Positions 25,596 to 33,434 of a stretch of 35,419 nt of DNA are shown piece by piece. The stretch's first letter is position 1, and every line of letters starts with the position of its first letter. The notes beneath the pieces are model-generated. The model ran no database searches. It saw only the letters and a program-made list of their open reading frames with translations, and was not told the DNA's origin. This stretch comes from JAKFXL01 sp947085765. GTDB taxonomy: Bacteria; Pseudomonadota; Gammaproteobacteria; Tenderiales; Tenderiaceae. Location: NCBI GenBank assembly GCA_947085765.1, contig CAMTXZ010000014.1, positions 1 to 35,419 of the forward strand, given 5' to 3'. Made by a program: the position numbers and the translations under genes.

Positions 25596-25611
25596 TGGCA
25601 CAGTTACTGCT
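25596..25611 (+). promoter_or_regulatory. Sigma-54 (-24/-12) promoter of narK
   Basis: TGGCAC-N5-CTGCT gives the invariant GG and GC doublets with the required 10-nt spacing (GG at 25597-25598, GC at 25609-25610). It ends about 45 nt before the narK start, a suitable leader length. Sigma-54 control with NtrC is standard for nitrogen assimilation genes. A GCACCA half-site near 25519 could be part of an NtrC site, but I see no full palindrome. Confidence 0.7.
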
Positions 25612-25656
25612 AAACCCAAGCTATTCATAAGCAATTGGGTAATCGAGGTAACTATC

Positions 25657-27129
25657 ATGTCCAGCAGCAAACTTAATATCTTTGCGTTAGGTCAAGCCAA
25701 CATCCGCATCCTGCACTACACTTGGTTTGCGTTTTTTATGACCTTTGTGGTGTGGCTCGGCCTGGGACCGATGATGCCTTTTATAAAAGAGGCGTTGCAG
25801 CTCACCGATCAGCAGGCCAAAGTATTGCTGATTCTCAACGTGGCGATGACCATTCCGGCGCGCATCGTAGTGGGCATGCTGGTCGATAAGTTTGGACCAC
25901 GCATCATGTACACCGGGGTGCTGGTACTGGGCGGTGTGATCAGCATTGCCTTTGCCTGGTCGCAGAGTTACGAACAGCTAGCGCTGCTGCGTTTCCTCTC
26001 CGGATTTATCGGTGCCGGATTTGTGGTCGGTATTCGCATGATTGGTGAGTGGTTCCCGGCCAAACAGACTGGCCTGGCGCAGGGGATCTATGGCGGTTGG
26101 GGTAACTTTGGTTCCTCGGCAGCAGCGGTAACACTGCCGGTGATCGCTGCCAACATCGGTGGCGCCAGCGGCTGGCGCATCGCGCTGACCACTGCCAGTC
26201 TGCTGGCCATTGCCTACGGCATCTTCTATTACACTCGCGTTAGCAATACACCTAAAGGTTCTACCTATTTCAAACCCAAAAAGATGGGGGCGATGGAGAT
26301 CACCAGCGGCACTGACCTGGCCATTTATATGCTGATGAACATCCCGCTGTTTCTGGCGTTGGCGCTGCTGACCTGGAAGCTGGCACCGACACAGCTGGGG
26401 CTGATCAGCGCGGGCGCTGCCATAGTGATCTACCTAGTCCTGGCCGCACTCTATCTGTTGCAGGTGTGGAAGATCTGGCACGTCAACGGCCATGTTCTGA
26501 AAAAACCTGTTCCAGAGATGCAGCGTTACAAGTTCAAGCAGGTAGCGATTCTTGACTGGGCCTATTTTGTCACTTTTGGTACTGAGTTGGCGGTGGTGTC
26601 GATGCTGGCGATGTTCTATGTCAGTTGGTTTGATCTACCCAAGGTGACTGCGGCACTGCTGGCGGGCATCTACCCCTTCCTTAATCTGATAGCACGCCCT
26701 GGTGGCGGTTGGGTGAGTGATCAGATCGGTCGTCGTCGCACACTGATTATCGTCTTTGCCGGTATCACAGCCAGCTTTTTGATGCTGGGCATGATCAGTA
26801 AAGAGTGGCCGGTGTGGATGGTGGTGGGAATGACCATTGTGGGCGGCATCTTCTCGAAGATGGGTTCCGGCGCTGTCTACGCCATGGTGCCGCTGGTACA
26901 ACGACGTATGACCGGCCAGATCGCTGGCATGGTGGGTGCCTTTGGTAATGTCGGCGCTGTGGTCTTCCTCACCGTAAACTCACTGGTCGATTACAATCAG
27001 TTCTTTCTGGTGATCGGCATCGCCGCCGCCGTTGTCTTTGCGCTGATCATGTTTTATCTCGAAGAGCCCAAGGGCCAGATGGTAGAGACACTCGCCGATG
27101 GCACCGTGCAGATGATTGATGTGAAGTAG
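25657..27129 (+). CDS. narK: Nitrate/nitrite transporter, NarK/NasA family (MFS)
   Basis: A major facilitator permease that imports nitrate for assimilation (or exchanges it for nitrite). The 490-residue protein has about 12 membrane helices. The conserved nitrate-signature regions are visible: GFIGAGFVVGIRMIGEWFPAKQTGLAQGIYGGWGNFGSS and MVGAFGNVGAVVFLTVNSLV, and the MFS loop VDKFGPRIMYTGV. The central loop (about 195-290) is extended, as in bacterial NarK2-type transporters. GAGGTAAC precedes the ATG. It lies between the nirBD-nasA genes and the kinase/phosphatase fusion. Confidence 0.93.
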   Translation: MSSSKLNIFALGQANIRILHYTWFAFFMTFVVWLGLGPMMPFIKEALQLTDQQAKVLLILNVAMTIPARIVVGMLVDKFGPRIMYTGVLVLGGVISIAFAWSQSYEQLALLRFLSGFIGAGFVVGIRMIGEWFPAKQTGLAQGIYGGWGNFGSSAAAVTLPVIAANIGGASGWRIALTTASLLAIAYGIFYYTRVSNTPKGSTYFKPKKMGAMEITSGTDLAIYMLMNIPLFLALALLTWKLAPTQLGLISAGAAIVIYLVLAALYLLQVWKIWHVNGHVLKKPVPEMQRYKFKQVAILDWAYFVTFGTELAVVSMLAMFYVSWFDLPKVTAALLAGIYPFLNLIARPGGGWVSDQIGRRRTLIIVFAGITASFLMLGMISKEWPVWMVVGMTIVGGIFSKMGSGAVYAMVPLVQRRMTGQIAGMVGAFGNVGAVVFLTVNSLVDYNQFFLVIGIAAAVVFALIMFYLEEPKGQMVETLADGTVQMIDVK

Positions 27130-27144
27130 ATAGTCGTAATATTT

Positions 27145-27233
27145 GTAGGGTGCGCTGCGCGCACGTGTGTGGCCTATTGTCGGACGTATTTTTAGGAAAT
27201 ACGTGCGCACAGCGCACCCTACACCAATAGGCC
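27145..27233. repeat. Composite palindromic element between narK and the kinase/phosphatase
   Basis: Arms 27145-27166 and 27201-27222 (GTAGGGTGCGCTG..CGCACGT) are inverted with one mismatch. Interleaved are GGCCTATTG (27171-27179) with CAATAGGCC (27225-27233), and ACGTATTT (27184-27191) with AAATACGT (27197-27204). The GTAGGGTGCGC core is also present, degenerate, at 29267-29287 and 33201-33222. This looks like a small non-autonomous mobile palindrome. It fills nearly the whole gap and ends a few bases before the next gene. Confidence 0.82.
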
Positions 27234-27241
27234 AAGAGAAG

Positions 27242-28951
27242 ATGTCATCAATCCTCACCATCAACGCTGCGCAATACAGCGAAAAAGGGATCAAACCTTT
27301 TAACGAAGATGCCTGTGGCATCCGTATGCCCGAAGGTCCGTTGTTGACGACCAAAGGGATTGCGGTGGCGATTGCCGATGGTGTGAGCAGTTCTGAGGCG
27401 GGGCGTGAGGCGGCTGAGGCGTGTATCAAAGGTTTTCTCAGTGACTACTACAGCACCCCGGAATCGTGGACGGTTAAAACCTCCGGCCAGAAGGTGCTGG
27501 GCGCGCTTAATCGTTGGCTCTATGGTCAGGGACAGAGCCGGCTCGGTTCGGCACAGGGCATGCTTACCACCTTCAGTGCCATCGTCATCAAATCCACCAC
27601 CGCTCATCTGCTGCATGTTGGGGATAGCCGCATCTGGCGGCTGCGTGATGGTGAACTGGAGTGCCTCACCCGTGATCATCAAACCTGGGGCGGCAGCGAG
27701 AAGCGTTTTCTCAACCGCGCCATGGGCGCCGACATCTCGGTGGAGGTGGACTACCGCAGTCTGCCGGTGGAGGTGGGTGATCTCTATCTGCTCACCACCG
27801 ATGGTGTGCATGAATACGTCAACGACAAAACATTGCGCGAGCTGTGTCAGCACCACGCCACACAACCGGAGCGTGGCTGTCGCGCCATCGTCACCCGTGC
27901 CCTGGAGAACGGCAGCCACGACAACGTCACCTGTCAGCTCTTTGTAGTCACTGCACTGCCTAACCAGGATGAGGCGGAGTTCTACCAGCACCTTACCGAA
28001 CTGCCCTTTCCACCACCACTCGAGAGTGGCCAGATCATTGACGGTTACAAGATCCTGCGTGAGTTACAAGCCAGCAACCGTAGCCAGCTCTATCTGGCGC
28101 TGGATACGGAGAGTGATGAGAAGGTGGTGCTGAAGACACCCTCGGTTAATTACGAGGATGATGCGCACTACATCGATGGATTTTTGCACGAGGAGTGGGC
28201 AGGCAAACGTATCAACAGCCCACACGTGCTTAAGGTGATCGAACCGCAACGCAGGCGCCGTTTTCTCTACTACGTCAGTGAATATATTCAAGGCCAGACG
28301 TTAGAGCAGTGGATGCACGACAACCCACAGCCCGACATCAACAGTGTGCGGCCACTGATCGAACAGATTGTTGCCGGGGTGCGCGCCTTTCATCGTCAGG
28401 AGATGATTCATCAGGATCTTAAACCCGGCAACATCATGATCGATGGCCACGGCGTGGTGAAGATCATCGACTTTGGCTCCACCAAGATCGCCGGTATCCA
28501 GGAGATCAATGCCCCCATCACCCGTGGCGAACTGCTCGGCACCCAAGACTACGCCGCGCCTGAATATTTTCAGGGTTACCCAGGTACCGTACACAGCGAT
28601 CTCTATTCGATAGGTGTGATTGCCTACGAGATGCTCACCGGCAAACTTCCTTACGGTGGCCCGCTCAGCGCCCGTTCGCTGTTGCGGGTGAGTTATACAC
28701 CTGCACCACACCTCAACCCCGACATCCCTGTCTGGATCGATGGCGCGCTGGAAAAGGCGGTACAGATTAACCCCACACAACGTTATGAAGTGATGTCTGA
28801 GTTCATCACCGATCTCGCCACTCCCAACCCCGACCTTATAAAAACCAGCCAGCCGCTGCTGCAACGTAACCCCATCGCCTTTTGGCGTGGCCTGACCATT
28901 ATTTTGCTGCTGATCAATCTGGTACTGTTGTATCTGCTCAGCCACAGATAG
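27242..28951 (+). CDS. Bifunctional PP2C-type phosphatase / Ser-Thr protein kinase with C-terminal membrane anchor
   Basis: A fusion of two opposing activities. Residues 1-240 are a PP2C phosphatase: NEDACGI (Asp23), AIADGV (Asp46), HVGDSRIWRL (Asp128), LTTDGVHE (Asp187) and SHDNVT (Asp227). Residues 268-540 are an eukaryotic-like kinase: VVLKTP (Lys298), HQDLKPGN with catalytic Asp392, DFG at 410-412 and a GTQDYAAPEY activation segment. A single membrane helix (about 546-565) anchors it with both domains in the cytoplasm. All key residues are present. The ATG at 27242 (569 aa) removes a 25-residue extension that would come from the repeat. It lies next to narK, as such fusions often do in nitrate assimilation loci, which suggests phospho-control of the transporter or reductases. 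Confidence 0.92.
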   Translation: MSSILTINAAQYSEKGIKPFNEDACGIRMPEGPLLTTKGIAVAIADGVSSSEAGREAAEACIKGFLSDYYSTPESWTVKTSGQKVLGALNRWLYGQGQSRLGSAQGMLTTFSAIVIKSTTAHLLHVGDSRIWRLRDGELECLTRDHQTWGGSEKRFLNRAMGADISVEVDYRSLPVEVGDLYLLTTDGVHEYVNDKTLRELCQHHATQPERGCRAIVTRALENGSHDNVTCQLFVVTALPNQDEAEFYQHLTELPFPPPLESGQIIDGYKILRELQASNRSQLYLALDTESDEKVVLKTPSVNYEDDAHYIDGFLHEEWAGKRINSPHVLKVIEPQRRRRFLYYVSEYIQGQTLEQWMHDNPQPDINSVRPLIEQIVAGVRAFHRQEMIHQDLKPGNIMIDGHGVVKIIDFGSTKIAGIQEINAPITRGELLGTQDYAAPEYFQGYPGTVHSDLYSIGVIAYEMLTGKLPYGGPLSARSLLRVSYTPAPHLNPDIPVWIDGALEKAVQINPTQRYEVMSEFITDLATPNPDLIKTSQPLLQRNPIAFWRGLTIILLLINLVLLYLLSHR

Positions 28952-28963
28952 GTGTGCAATGCC

Positions 28964-29266
28964 ATGAACAGAAGCAATATCAAAAAACTCACTGACATCC
29001 CCAACATCGGCAAAGCGATGAGTCGCGACCTGGTGCTGATCGACATTCACCACCCCAGCGACCTGGTCGGCAGAGATCCCTATCAGCTGTACGCCCAACT
29101 CTGCCAGATCACCCAACAACGCCACGACCATTGCGTGATTGATACCTTTATAGCCGCCGTGCGTTATATGGAGGGGGCGCCAGCAGAGAAGTGGTGGGCC
29201 TATACCGCCGAGAGAAAAGCGACACTACGTTTGCGTGAGCAGGGCATGCACACTACAGAAAAGTAG
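28964..29266 (+). CDS. Cdd1-like helix-hairpin-helix protein
   Basis: A 100-residue protein with LTDIPNIGKAMSRDLVLIDIHHPSDLVGRDPYQLYAQLC, a helix-hairpin-helix segment of the 'pathogenicity locus' Cdd1 family. These small proteins are thought to bind nucleic acid; no specific function is known. The ATG at 28964 lies 12 nt after the kinase stop with AGGTG upstream; an in-frame GTG at 28952 is immediately adjacent to that stop and is less likely. It is probably co-transcribed with the kinase/phosphatase. Confidence 0.85.
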   Translation: MNRSNIKKLTDIPNIGKAMSRDLVLIDIHHPSDLVGRDPYQLYAQLCQITQQRHDHCVIDTFIAAVRYMEGAPAEKWWAYTAERKATLRLREQGMHTTEK

Positions 29267-29287
29267 GGTGCGCCGTGAGCACGCCAT
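29267..29287. repeat. Degenerate copy of the GTAGGGTGCGC repeat
   Basis: GTAGGGTGCGCCGTGAGCACG follows the Cdd1-like gene and shares its first 11 bases with the composite palindrome at 27145. Only one arm remains, so this is a solo or decayed copy. Confidence 0.5.
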
Positions 29288-29290
29288 TCA

Positions 29291-29902
29291 TCAGCACCTC
29301 TTCAGGAACTCATGCACAGATTTTTTCGGTGTGGTTGCCAGTTTCTGCATGAGTGAGAAGGGTATCTCCCGAATACCGTAGCGCCCGCCAATATCGGCCA
29401 GCATCGCCAGCCATAGCTTTGATGTCATCTCGGAATCGTATAGCGCCCGGTGAAACGCACCGTCAGAGGGGATGTTGGTATATTTGATCAGCGTACCCAG
29501 CTTGTGATTTGGCGCATCCGGATAGATCCGACGCGCCGCCAGCATGGAACAGGCAAAGCCGCCTGAATATCTGCTTGAGGCACTTTTTAGTTCAGCGTCG
29601 AGAAACCGTTTATCAAAAGAGGCGTTGTGGGCAACCAGGTTGTGGCCAGCAATAAAATCGGCAAACCGGCGCATCACCTCTCTACACGGTGGTGCGTCGC
29701 GCAGCATCAGATTGGTGATGCCGGTGTACTCCTCAATAAAGCGGTCAACACGGCGGCCGGGATTCATCAGCTCCTGGAACCGCGCCGTGATCACGCCGTT
29801 CTCAATCAGCACCGCCCCAATTTCAATAGCGCGATCACCCACCCCAGGCGAAAGCCCCGTCGTCTCGAAATCCAGTATGACCACAGTGTCAGCCATCGAC
29901 AT
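29291..29902 (-). CDS. DEDDh 3'-5' exonuclease (DNA polymerase III epsilon-like)
   Basis: A stand-alone proofreading-type exonuclease domain of 203 residues. The catalytic acids are visible: ILDFETTG (Asp and Glu of ExoI), HNASFDKRFLDAE (Asp of ExoII) and HRALYDSEMTSKL (His and Asp of ExoIII), so it is DEDDh class. It is shorter than PolC and lacks a BRCT or polymerase part, so it is not replicative DnaQ by itself. The ATG at 29902 has GAAGGA 9 nt upstream; the frame opens as far as 30007, but those residues are outside the conserved domain. It is convergent with the Cdd1-like gene. Confidence 0.9.
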   Translation of the reverse strand: MSMADTVVILDFETTGLSPGVGDRAIEIGAVLIENGVITARFQELMNPGRRVDRFIEEYTGITNLMLRDAPPCREVMRRFADFIAGHNLVAHNASFDKRFLDAELKSASSRYSGGFACSMLAARRIYPDAPNHKLGTLIKYTNIPSDGAFHRALYDSEMTSKLWLAMLADIGGRYGIREIPFSLMQKLATTPKKSVHEFLKRC

Positions 29903-30162
29903 GGCGGTATGTCCTTCAATATTGTTGCAATGAGATTGGTGATTGTCAGTAAAGGAGAGTGACGTAGGTATACGTCTCACTCCTGCAGGTTGTATGAATT
30001 GTCGCACAATACAAATGTTTTATAAAAAAGATACATCTACCTGCAAACCTTATGAGTGGGTCATGAATGAAGCTATGAGTTCTGCCCAGGGAACTTTATT
30101 CTTGTGTGGTTATCGTAGATTGATTGATACTATTGCAGAAATTATTGTGGAAGGAAAAAAGC
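29903..30162. other. Intergenic region between divergent exonuclease and membrane-thioredoxin genes
   Basis: This 260-bp region is AT-rich on its right side. A short frame from 30063 (38 codons) to 30179 overlaps the next gene by 17 nt and has only a weak ribosome site; I do not call it a gene. The strong GGAAGGA site at 30151-30157 belongs to the ATG at 30163. No clear -35/-10 pair stands out. Confidence 0.35.
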
Positions 30163-30606
30163 ATGATTCATCGACGTAACAACAGATACAGCCTCTCGCG
30201 GCATTACCAGTCAGGTGCGTTGAAGCACAATCTGATTGGTGCATTATTGGTCATTATTGGTTTTGCAGCCATGATGTGGGCCGCATTTCCACCCTCTTAT
30301 AACACCGATTTATCACTTATTGGCCAGGGCAAACCGGCGATTGTGCTGATTTTTGATAAAGAGAACGTGGCCAGCATGGATTTGATGGAGGAGTTTAATC
30401 AGATACGTGATGACTATGAGGGAAAAATCGAGTTTCTTGTGGCTGATATCAACACCACAGTGGGGGAGCAGTTTGCGTCGATGCATCGCATGGGGTCAGC
30501 CAGCGCAGTCTATTTTATGGGCGGCGGCGAGAAGGTGATCGCCTTTTATGGCCCTCAGGACAGGGCTGTATTACGTGACTCAATAAAACAGTCGTTTGGC
30601 CTGTAG
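30163..30606 (+). CDS. Membrane-anchored thioredoxin-fold protein lacking CxxC
   Basis: A 147-residue protein with one membrane helix (about 22-41, HNLIGALLVIIGFAAMMWAAF) and a soluble domain. The latter has the thioredoxin pattern: a beta strand PAIVLIFDKE, a helix DLMEEFNQIRDDYEG, KIEFLVADINT, then SASAVYFMGGGEKVIAFYG. Where thioredoxins have Cys-X-X-Cys the sequence is ENVASMD, and the cis-proline is also absent (SASAVYF). It is therefore unlikely to be a redox enzyme; a scaffold or sensor role is inference. The ATG at 30163 has a strong GGAAGGA ribosome site; the frame opens at 30124. Confidence 0.7.
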   Translation: MIHRRNNRYSLSRHYQSGALKHNLIGALLVIIGFAAMMWAAFPPSYNTDLSLIGQGKPAIVLIFDKENVASMDLMEEFNQIRDDYEGKIEFLVADINTTVGEQFASMHRMGSASAVYFMGGGEKVIAFYGPQDRAVLRDSIKQSFGL

Positions 30607-30654
30607 TAGCGGGCGGTTATTGTCCGTATCAGAGCAATTTAAAAACCCATAACT

Positions 30655-30680
30655 AGGTACGCCATATACACGGCGTACCT
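30655..30680 (-). terminator. Hairpin at the 3' end of the coiled-coil gene
   Basis: AGGTACGCC (30655-30663) pairs perfectly with GGCGTACCT (30672-30680) around an 8-nt loop. Read leftward, a TTTTT run follows about nine bases after the stem, so it may terminate the minus-strand gene that ends at 30680. On the plus strand there is no T-run. It lies between convergent genes and could serve both weakly. Confidence 0.45.
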
Positions 30681-31078
30681 TAGATGGAGATAGCCCGAAG
30701 TATCAGCATTGCAAGCGCGATACCCAGCAAGAGACAAAAAATAACAAGAACTTTGGTGCGGACTCTAAGCACATCAATCGCTTTAACAACCTGGGCATTC
30801 TGCTCGGCAAGTAGCTGAATCAGCTCTGCCGATGATTTTTGTTCACTGCTCAGCTCGATGATTTTCTCCTGCATTTCAAGCAGACGACGGTTAAGGCTCA
30901 CCAGTTTTTCGCTGTCGGAGAGTGGCTCTTCTGGTGTTGATGAGGTTGCAGGCGCGGCAGGTGGATTGTCTTTTGTTTTGGCGATCAGGCTCCTGGCCCC
31001 TTTAACAATATGTGGCGCCGCCTCGAGCACAGTGCTCCAGGGGATTAGTTTCAATGCGGTAAGCCAAATAGCCATCAT
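30680..31078 (-). CDS. Hypothetical protein with coiled coil and C-terminal membrane helix
   Basis: Unrecognised, 132 residues. A hydrophobic/amphipathic start (MMAIWLTALKLIPWSTVLEAAPHIVKGARSLI) is followed by a Pro/Ala/Ser-rich linker (38-52), a coiled coil (SDSEKLVSLNRRLLEMQEKIIELSSEQKSSAELIQLLAEQ) and a membrane helix (about 108-128). The organisation suggests a tail-anchored protein that oligomerises at the inner membrane. GGAGAT precedes the two adjacent ATG codons at 31078 and 31075; either could be used. No operon partner is evident. Confidence 0.65.
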   Translation of the reverse strand: MMAIWLTALKLIPWSTVLEAAPHIVKGARSLIAKTKDNPPAAPATSSTPEEPLSDSEKLVSLNRRLLEMQEKIIELSSEQKSSAELIQLLAEQNAQVVKAIDVLRVRTKVLVIFCLLLGIALAMLILRAISI

Positions 31079-31159
31079 CCGATCTCCATTGTTATTACAT
31101 CATTACCCAGGCAATTTCCGTGTGTGTACAGCGCATCCTACAGAATAGAGCCTAACCTA

Positions 31160-32167
31160 TCAGCGCTCCAAATACGCCAGCAGTTGTGTTCTCAACCCCT
31201 TCGGCAAGCTCTTGATGGTGAGTGTGTCGCTCTCCATATCGTACTCAACACGGCTGTGCAGATGGTAGGTAGAGAAGGTGATCGATAGATCCTTGTCGCG
31301 CCCGGCGAATTTCACAAAACGGCGCAGGCTGCTGCGGTCCACCATCAACTCATCCTGCTCGCCGGGGTGGTGGGTGCGCAGCTCCCGCACAAAACCTTCG
31401 CGGTCGATATTGGATAACTCACGTGAGAGCTGCTCAATGTTCACCGGCTCATCCTTCTCATCCTGCGCCATGCAGTAGCCCACCACCTGCTCGCGGTATT
31501 CGCGGGCCTTATCGTCCGGCAGCTGTTTGGCAAAGGATTCAACACCATCGAGAAAACTCTTGGTCGCCGCTTTTTTATTGATGCCGTGGCTAAAGCCCGT
31601 CAGTTTCTCCAGTGCCTCGCAGAGCGCCGGTTTGCCTCTGGGAGAGGAGAGTGTCAGGTAGGCGTAATTTTTATGCACCAGCCACTCCATGATATCGACC
31701 TTGATACACGCCAGAGATGGGCCAGTATCAATTGTGTAGCTCGGCATTACATCAAGCTGATCACTGATTGCAAGGGATTCACTCTGATGCACGATAAAAA
31801 GATAGAAGACGTGATGATGGTCTTCGCTCTGCTCGACAAAAAAAAGGAAGTGGGCGTTGATCTCCATCGCCACTTCATCAGCTGACTGCTGCATCTGCTT
31901 CATAATCGCGATGGTGGTCTGGGTAAAGTCCTGCCCATCTGCCAGAAAGGTGCGTAACGCCGCGGCCAGAATTGAATTCTCAGACTCATCTTCCATGTTA
32001 AAACTACCATGCTCACGATTCAATCTGCCCAGAAAACAGTTCTTCAGCTGATCCAGCAGCCGCTCTTTTGGCTCGTCGATGGCAAGCGGCTCCTGGCGCA
32101 AAGAGAGCAGCGCTGCAGAGTCGCTATCGCGACGCAGGTAGTGGGCAGTAATGTGGGTGATAGGCAT
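31160..32167 (-). CDS. Nucleoid-associated protein, NdpA/YejK family
   Basis: A DNA-binding protein of the bacterial nucleoid related to E. coli YejK, which interacts with topoisomerase IV and gyrase. At 335 aa the length is normal. Family-typical stretches are KERLLDQLKNCFLGRLNREHGSF at the N-terminus, GINKKAATKSFLDGVESFAKQLPDD in the centre, and the terminal LSITFSTYHLHSRVEYDMESDTLTIKSLPKGLRTQLLAYL. No good Shine-Dalgarno precedes the ATG at 32167. It stands alone. Confidence 0.9.
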   Translation of the reverse strand: MPITHITAHYLRRDSDSAALLSLRQEPLAIDEPKERLLDQLKNCFLGRLNREHGSFNMEDESENSILAAALRTFLADGQDFTQTTIAIMKQMQQSADEVAMEINAHFLFFVEQSEDHHHVFYLFIVHQSESLAISDQLDVMPSYTIDTGPSLACIKVDIMEWLVHKNYAYLTLSSPRGKPALCEALEKLTGFSHGINKKAATKSFLDGVESFAKQLPDDKAREYREQVVGYCMAQDEKDEPVNIEQLSRELSNIDREGFVRELRTHHPGEQDELMVDRSSLRRFVKFAGRDKDLSITFSTYHLHSRVEYDMESDTLTIKSLPKGLRTQLLAYLER

Positions 32168-32270
32168 AACAGTGGGGGAGTCCGCAGATGGAGTAACGGC
32201 AGGATTTTACATGATTGACCCGTGACAAGCACAATATTGCGCTGGATTTTTTGATTCTACGTATGCATGT

Positions 32271-33029
32271 TTATGTTTTTCTTTTAAAGACAAGATGAAT
32301 CCAGTTTGCATGGGGTTTGGAGAGAAATCGTTCAAAATATTGGGTATAAAAAGCCATTTTAGTAAAAACTTTCTGTAGCAGGGATCTTTCAGGTGGATGA
32401 GTCAGCTTGGTTCCGCAATGAATGCAGCCCTCCTCCTGACTATATGTGCCATAGGGATTTCCAGCCAAATCCATAAAAAATGTCGATACAAAATTTGTAT
32501 GCGAATTATTTTCTCCAACAAATGACGTTTCTGTGACTTCAAAATCTGGAAATAAAGATTGTAATTTCTTCTTATTGAAACTGTTTACATGTCCCCAGGG
32601 CGGGTTCTTTTTTCCACAGGAGTAACATGTTGTACGGTCTACACGGATATCTTGTTTATACGGAACGCCAATCAGCAGATGCTCTTTTGAAACACGACCT
32701 AACTCAGAACATGCCTTTTGAAGCAGATGGGACGGTATATGTTCAATTACCTCAGCACAAAATACAAAATCAAATGAGCTGTCGCTAAAATCCAAGTTAG
32801 TAATGTCACCCTGCACACAGTTAATATTTTCATGAACAATGGAGGGCTTAGTTAAATCAAGTGCAGTGACATTTTCATAAAATTCTGTCAACAGAATCGA
32901 AAAATGACCGTCTCTGGCACCAATATCAAGAACCTTTTTTCCTTTATTTGAAACAAGGCCGATAAGGCGCACTAAGTCCTCGGTCCTTTTTTTCTCGGGT
33001 TCTGTTGCTCTATATTCTTTTAAATCCAT
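32271..33029 (-). CDS. SAM-dependent methyltransferase with two CxxC pairs
   Basis: A class I methyltransferase of 252 residues. Motif I is VLDIGARDGHFSILL, motif II ends in ALDL, motif III/IV is VQGDITNLDFSDSSFDFVFCAEVIEHI, with LLIGVPY after it. Two possible zinc pairs follow, TCYSCGKKNPPWGH and GCIHCGTKLTHPP. The substrate is unknown; relatives act on sugars, lipids or small molecules. The gene is distinctly AT-richer than its neighbours and lies next to a repeat-rich region, which suggests horizontal acquisition. Confidence 0.85.
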   Translation of the reverse strand: MDLKEYRATEPEKKRTEDLVRLIGLVSNKGKKVLDIGARDGHFSILLTEFYENVTALDLTKPSIVHENINCVQGDITNLDFSDSSFDFVFCAEVIEHIPSHLLQKACSELGRVSKEHLLIGVPYKQDIRVDRTTCYSCGKKNPPWGHVNSFNKKKLQSLFPDFEVTETSFVGENNSHTNFVSTFFMDLAGNPYGTYSQEEGCIHCGTKLTHPPERSLLQKVFTKMAFYTQYFERFLSKPHANWIHLVFKRKT

Positions 33030-33200
33030 TAGAACTGCTTTCCATGTTGATGGTGTAGGTTATTATTTTCTAATGGTCTGAAAATATCTTTTTGTAATGG
33101 AGATAGCCCTGCAGGGTGTACTTCATACACCATTAATTGTTAATTACGCATCTGTTTAGTTCGTGGTATGCGTTTCGAGAACACTATTTTCAACAGTCCG

Positions 33201-33222
33201 CGTGCGCACTGCGCACCCTACA
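33201..33222. repeat. Solo arm of the GTAGGGTGCGC repeat
   Basis: The sequence GCGTGCGCACTGCGCACCCTAC, read on the minus strand, begins GTAGGGTGCGCAG..., matching the arms of the element at 27145-27233. Only one arm is present, ending 19 nt before the 85-bp repeat. Confidence 0.55.
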
Positions 33223-33240
33223 CAGCTGCCATTTTTATCG

Positions 33241-33325
33241 TTCCCACGCTCCCGCGTGGGAATGCATACAGTAGGTACGCATGATACCAGGTATGGATTC
33301 CCACGGAGGACCGTGGGAACCAGAA
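33241..33325. repeat. 85-bp palindromic repeat, copy A
   Basis: It consists of two hairpins, TTCCCACGC-TCC-GCGTGGGAA and TTCCCACGG-AGGA-CCGTGGGAA, joined by about 37 nt. It matches copy B (34076-34160) at 80 of 85 positions by eye, with no gaps and in the same orientation. The double-hairpin design resembles dispersed intergenic repeats common in proteobacteria. Confidence 0.88.
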
Positions 33326-33364
33326 ACGTAACGGTAAAAGGTGGAAACAGGCACGTTTTACATA

Positions 33365-33395
33365 CGTCCGATACGCTACGCTAATTGGACCTACG
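33365..33395. repeat. CGTAGGTCC-type intergenic repeat
   Basis: Read on the minus strand, CGTAGGTCCAATTAGCGTAG... is close to a dispersed intergenic palindrome that I recognise from many proteobacterial genomes. Its ends GTCC and GGAC pair. It is listed on sequence resemblance only, and the copy number is unknown. Confidence 0.5.
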
Positions 33396-33434
33396 GGCTG
33401 CAGGCTGTCCGAGTTGATGCGATTGTTGGGGAAT

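Larger units (their letters stand above)
33030..33434. other. Repeat-rich intergenic region
   Basis: No gene is supported in this 405-bp stretch. It holds remnants of the GTAGGGTGCGC repeat (33201-33222), one copy of an 85-bp palindromic repeat (33241-33325) and a third repeat type (33365-33395). Confidence 0.6.

Noticed and set aside
28301..29131. 276-codon open frame on the minus strand
   Set aside because: It lies antisense to the kinase domain and the Cdd1-like gene, both of which have clear motifs. Its composition is that of a shadow frame.
30063..30179. 38-codon frame overlapping the membrane thioredoxin gene
   Set aside because: Weak ribosome site and a 17-nt overlap with the better supported gene; too short to judge.
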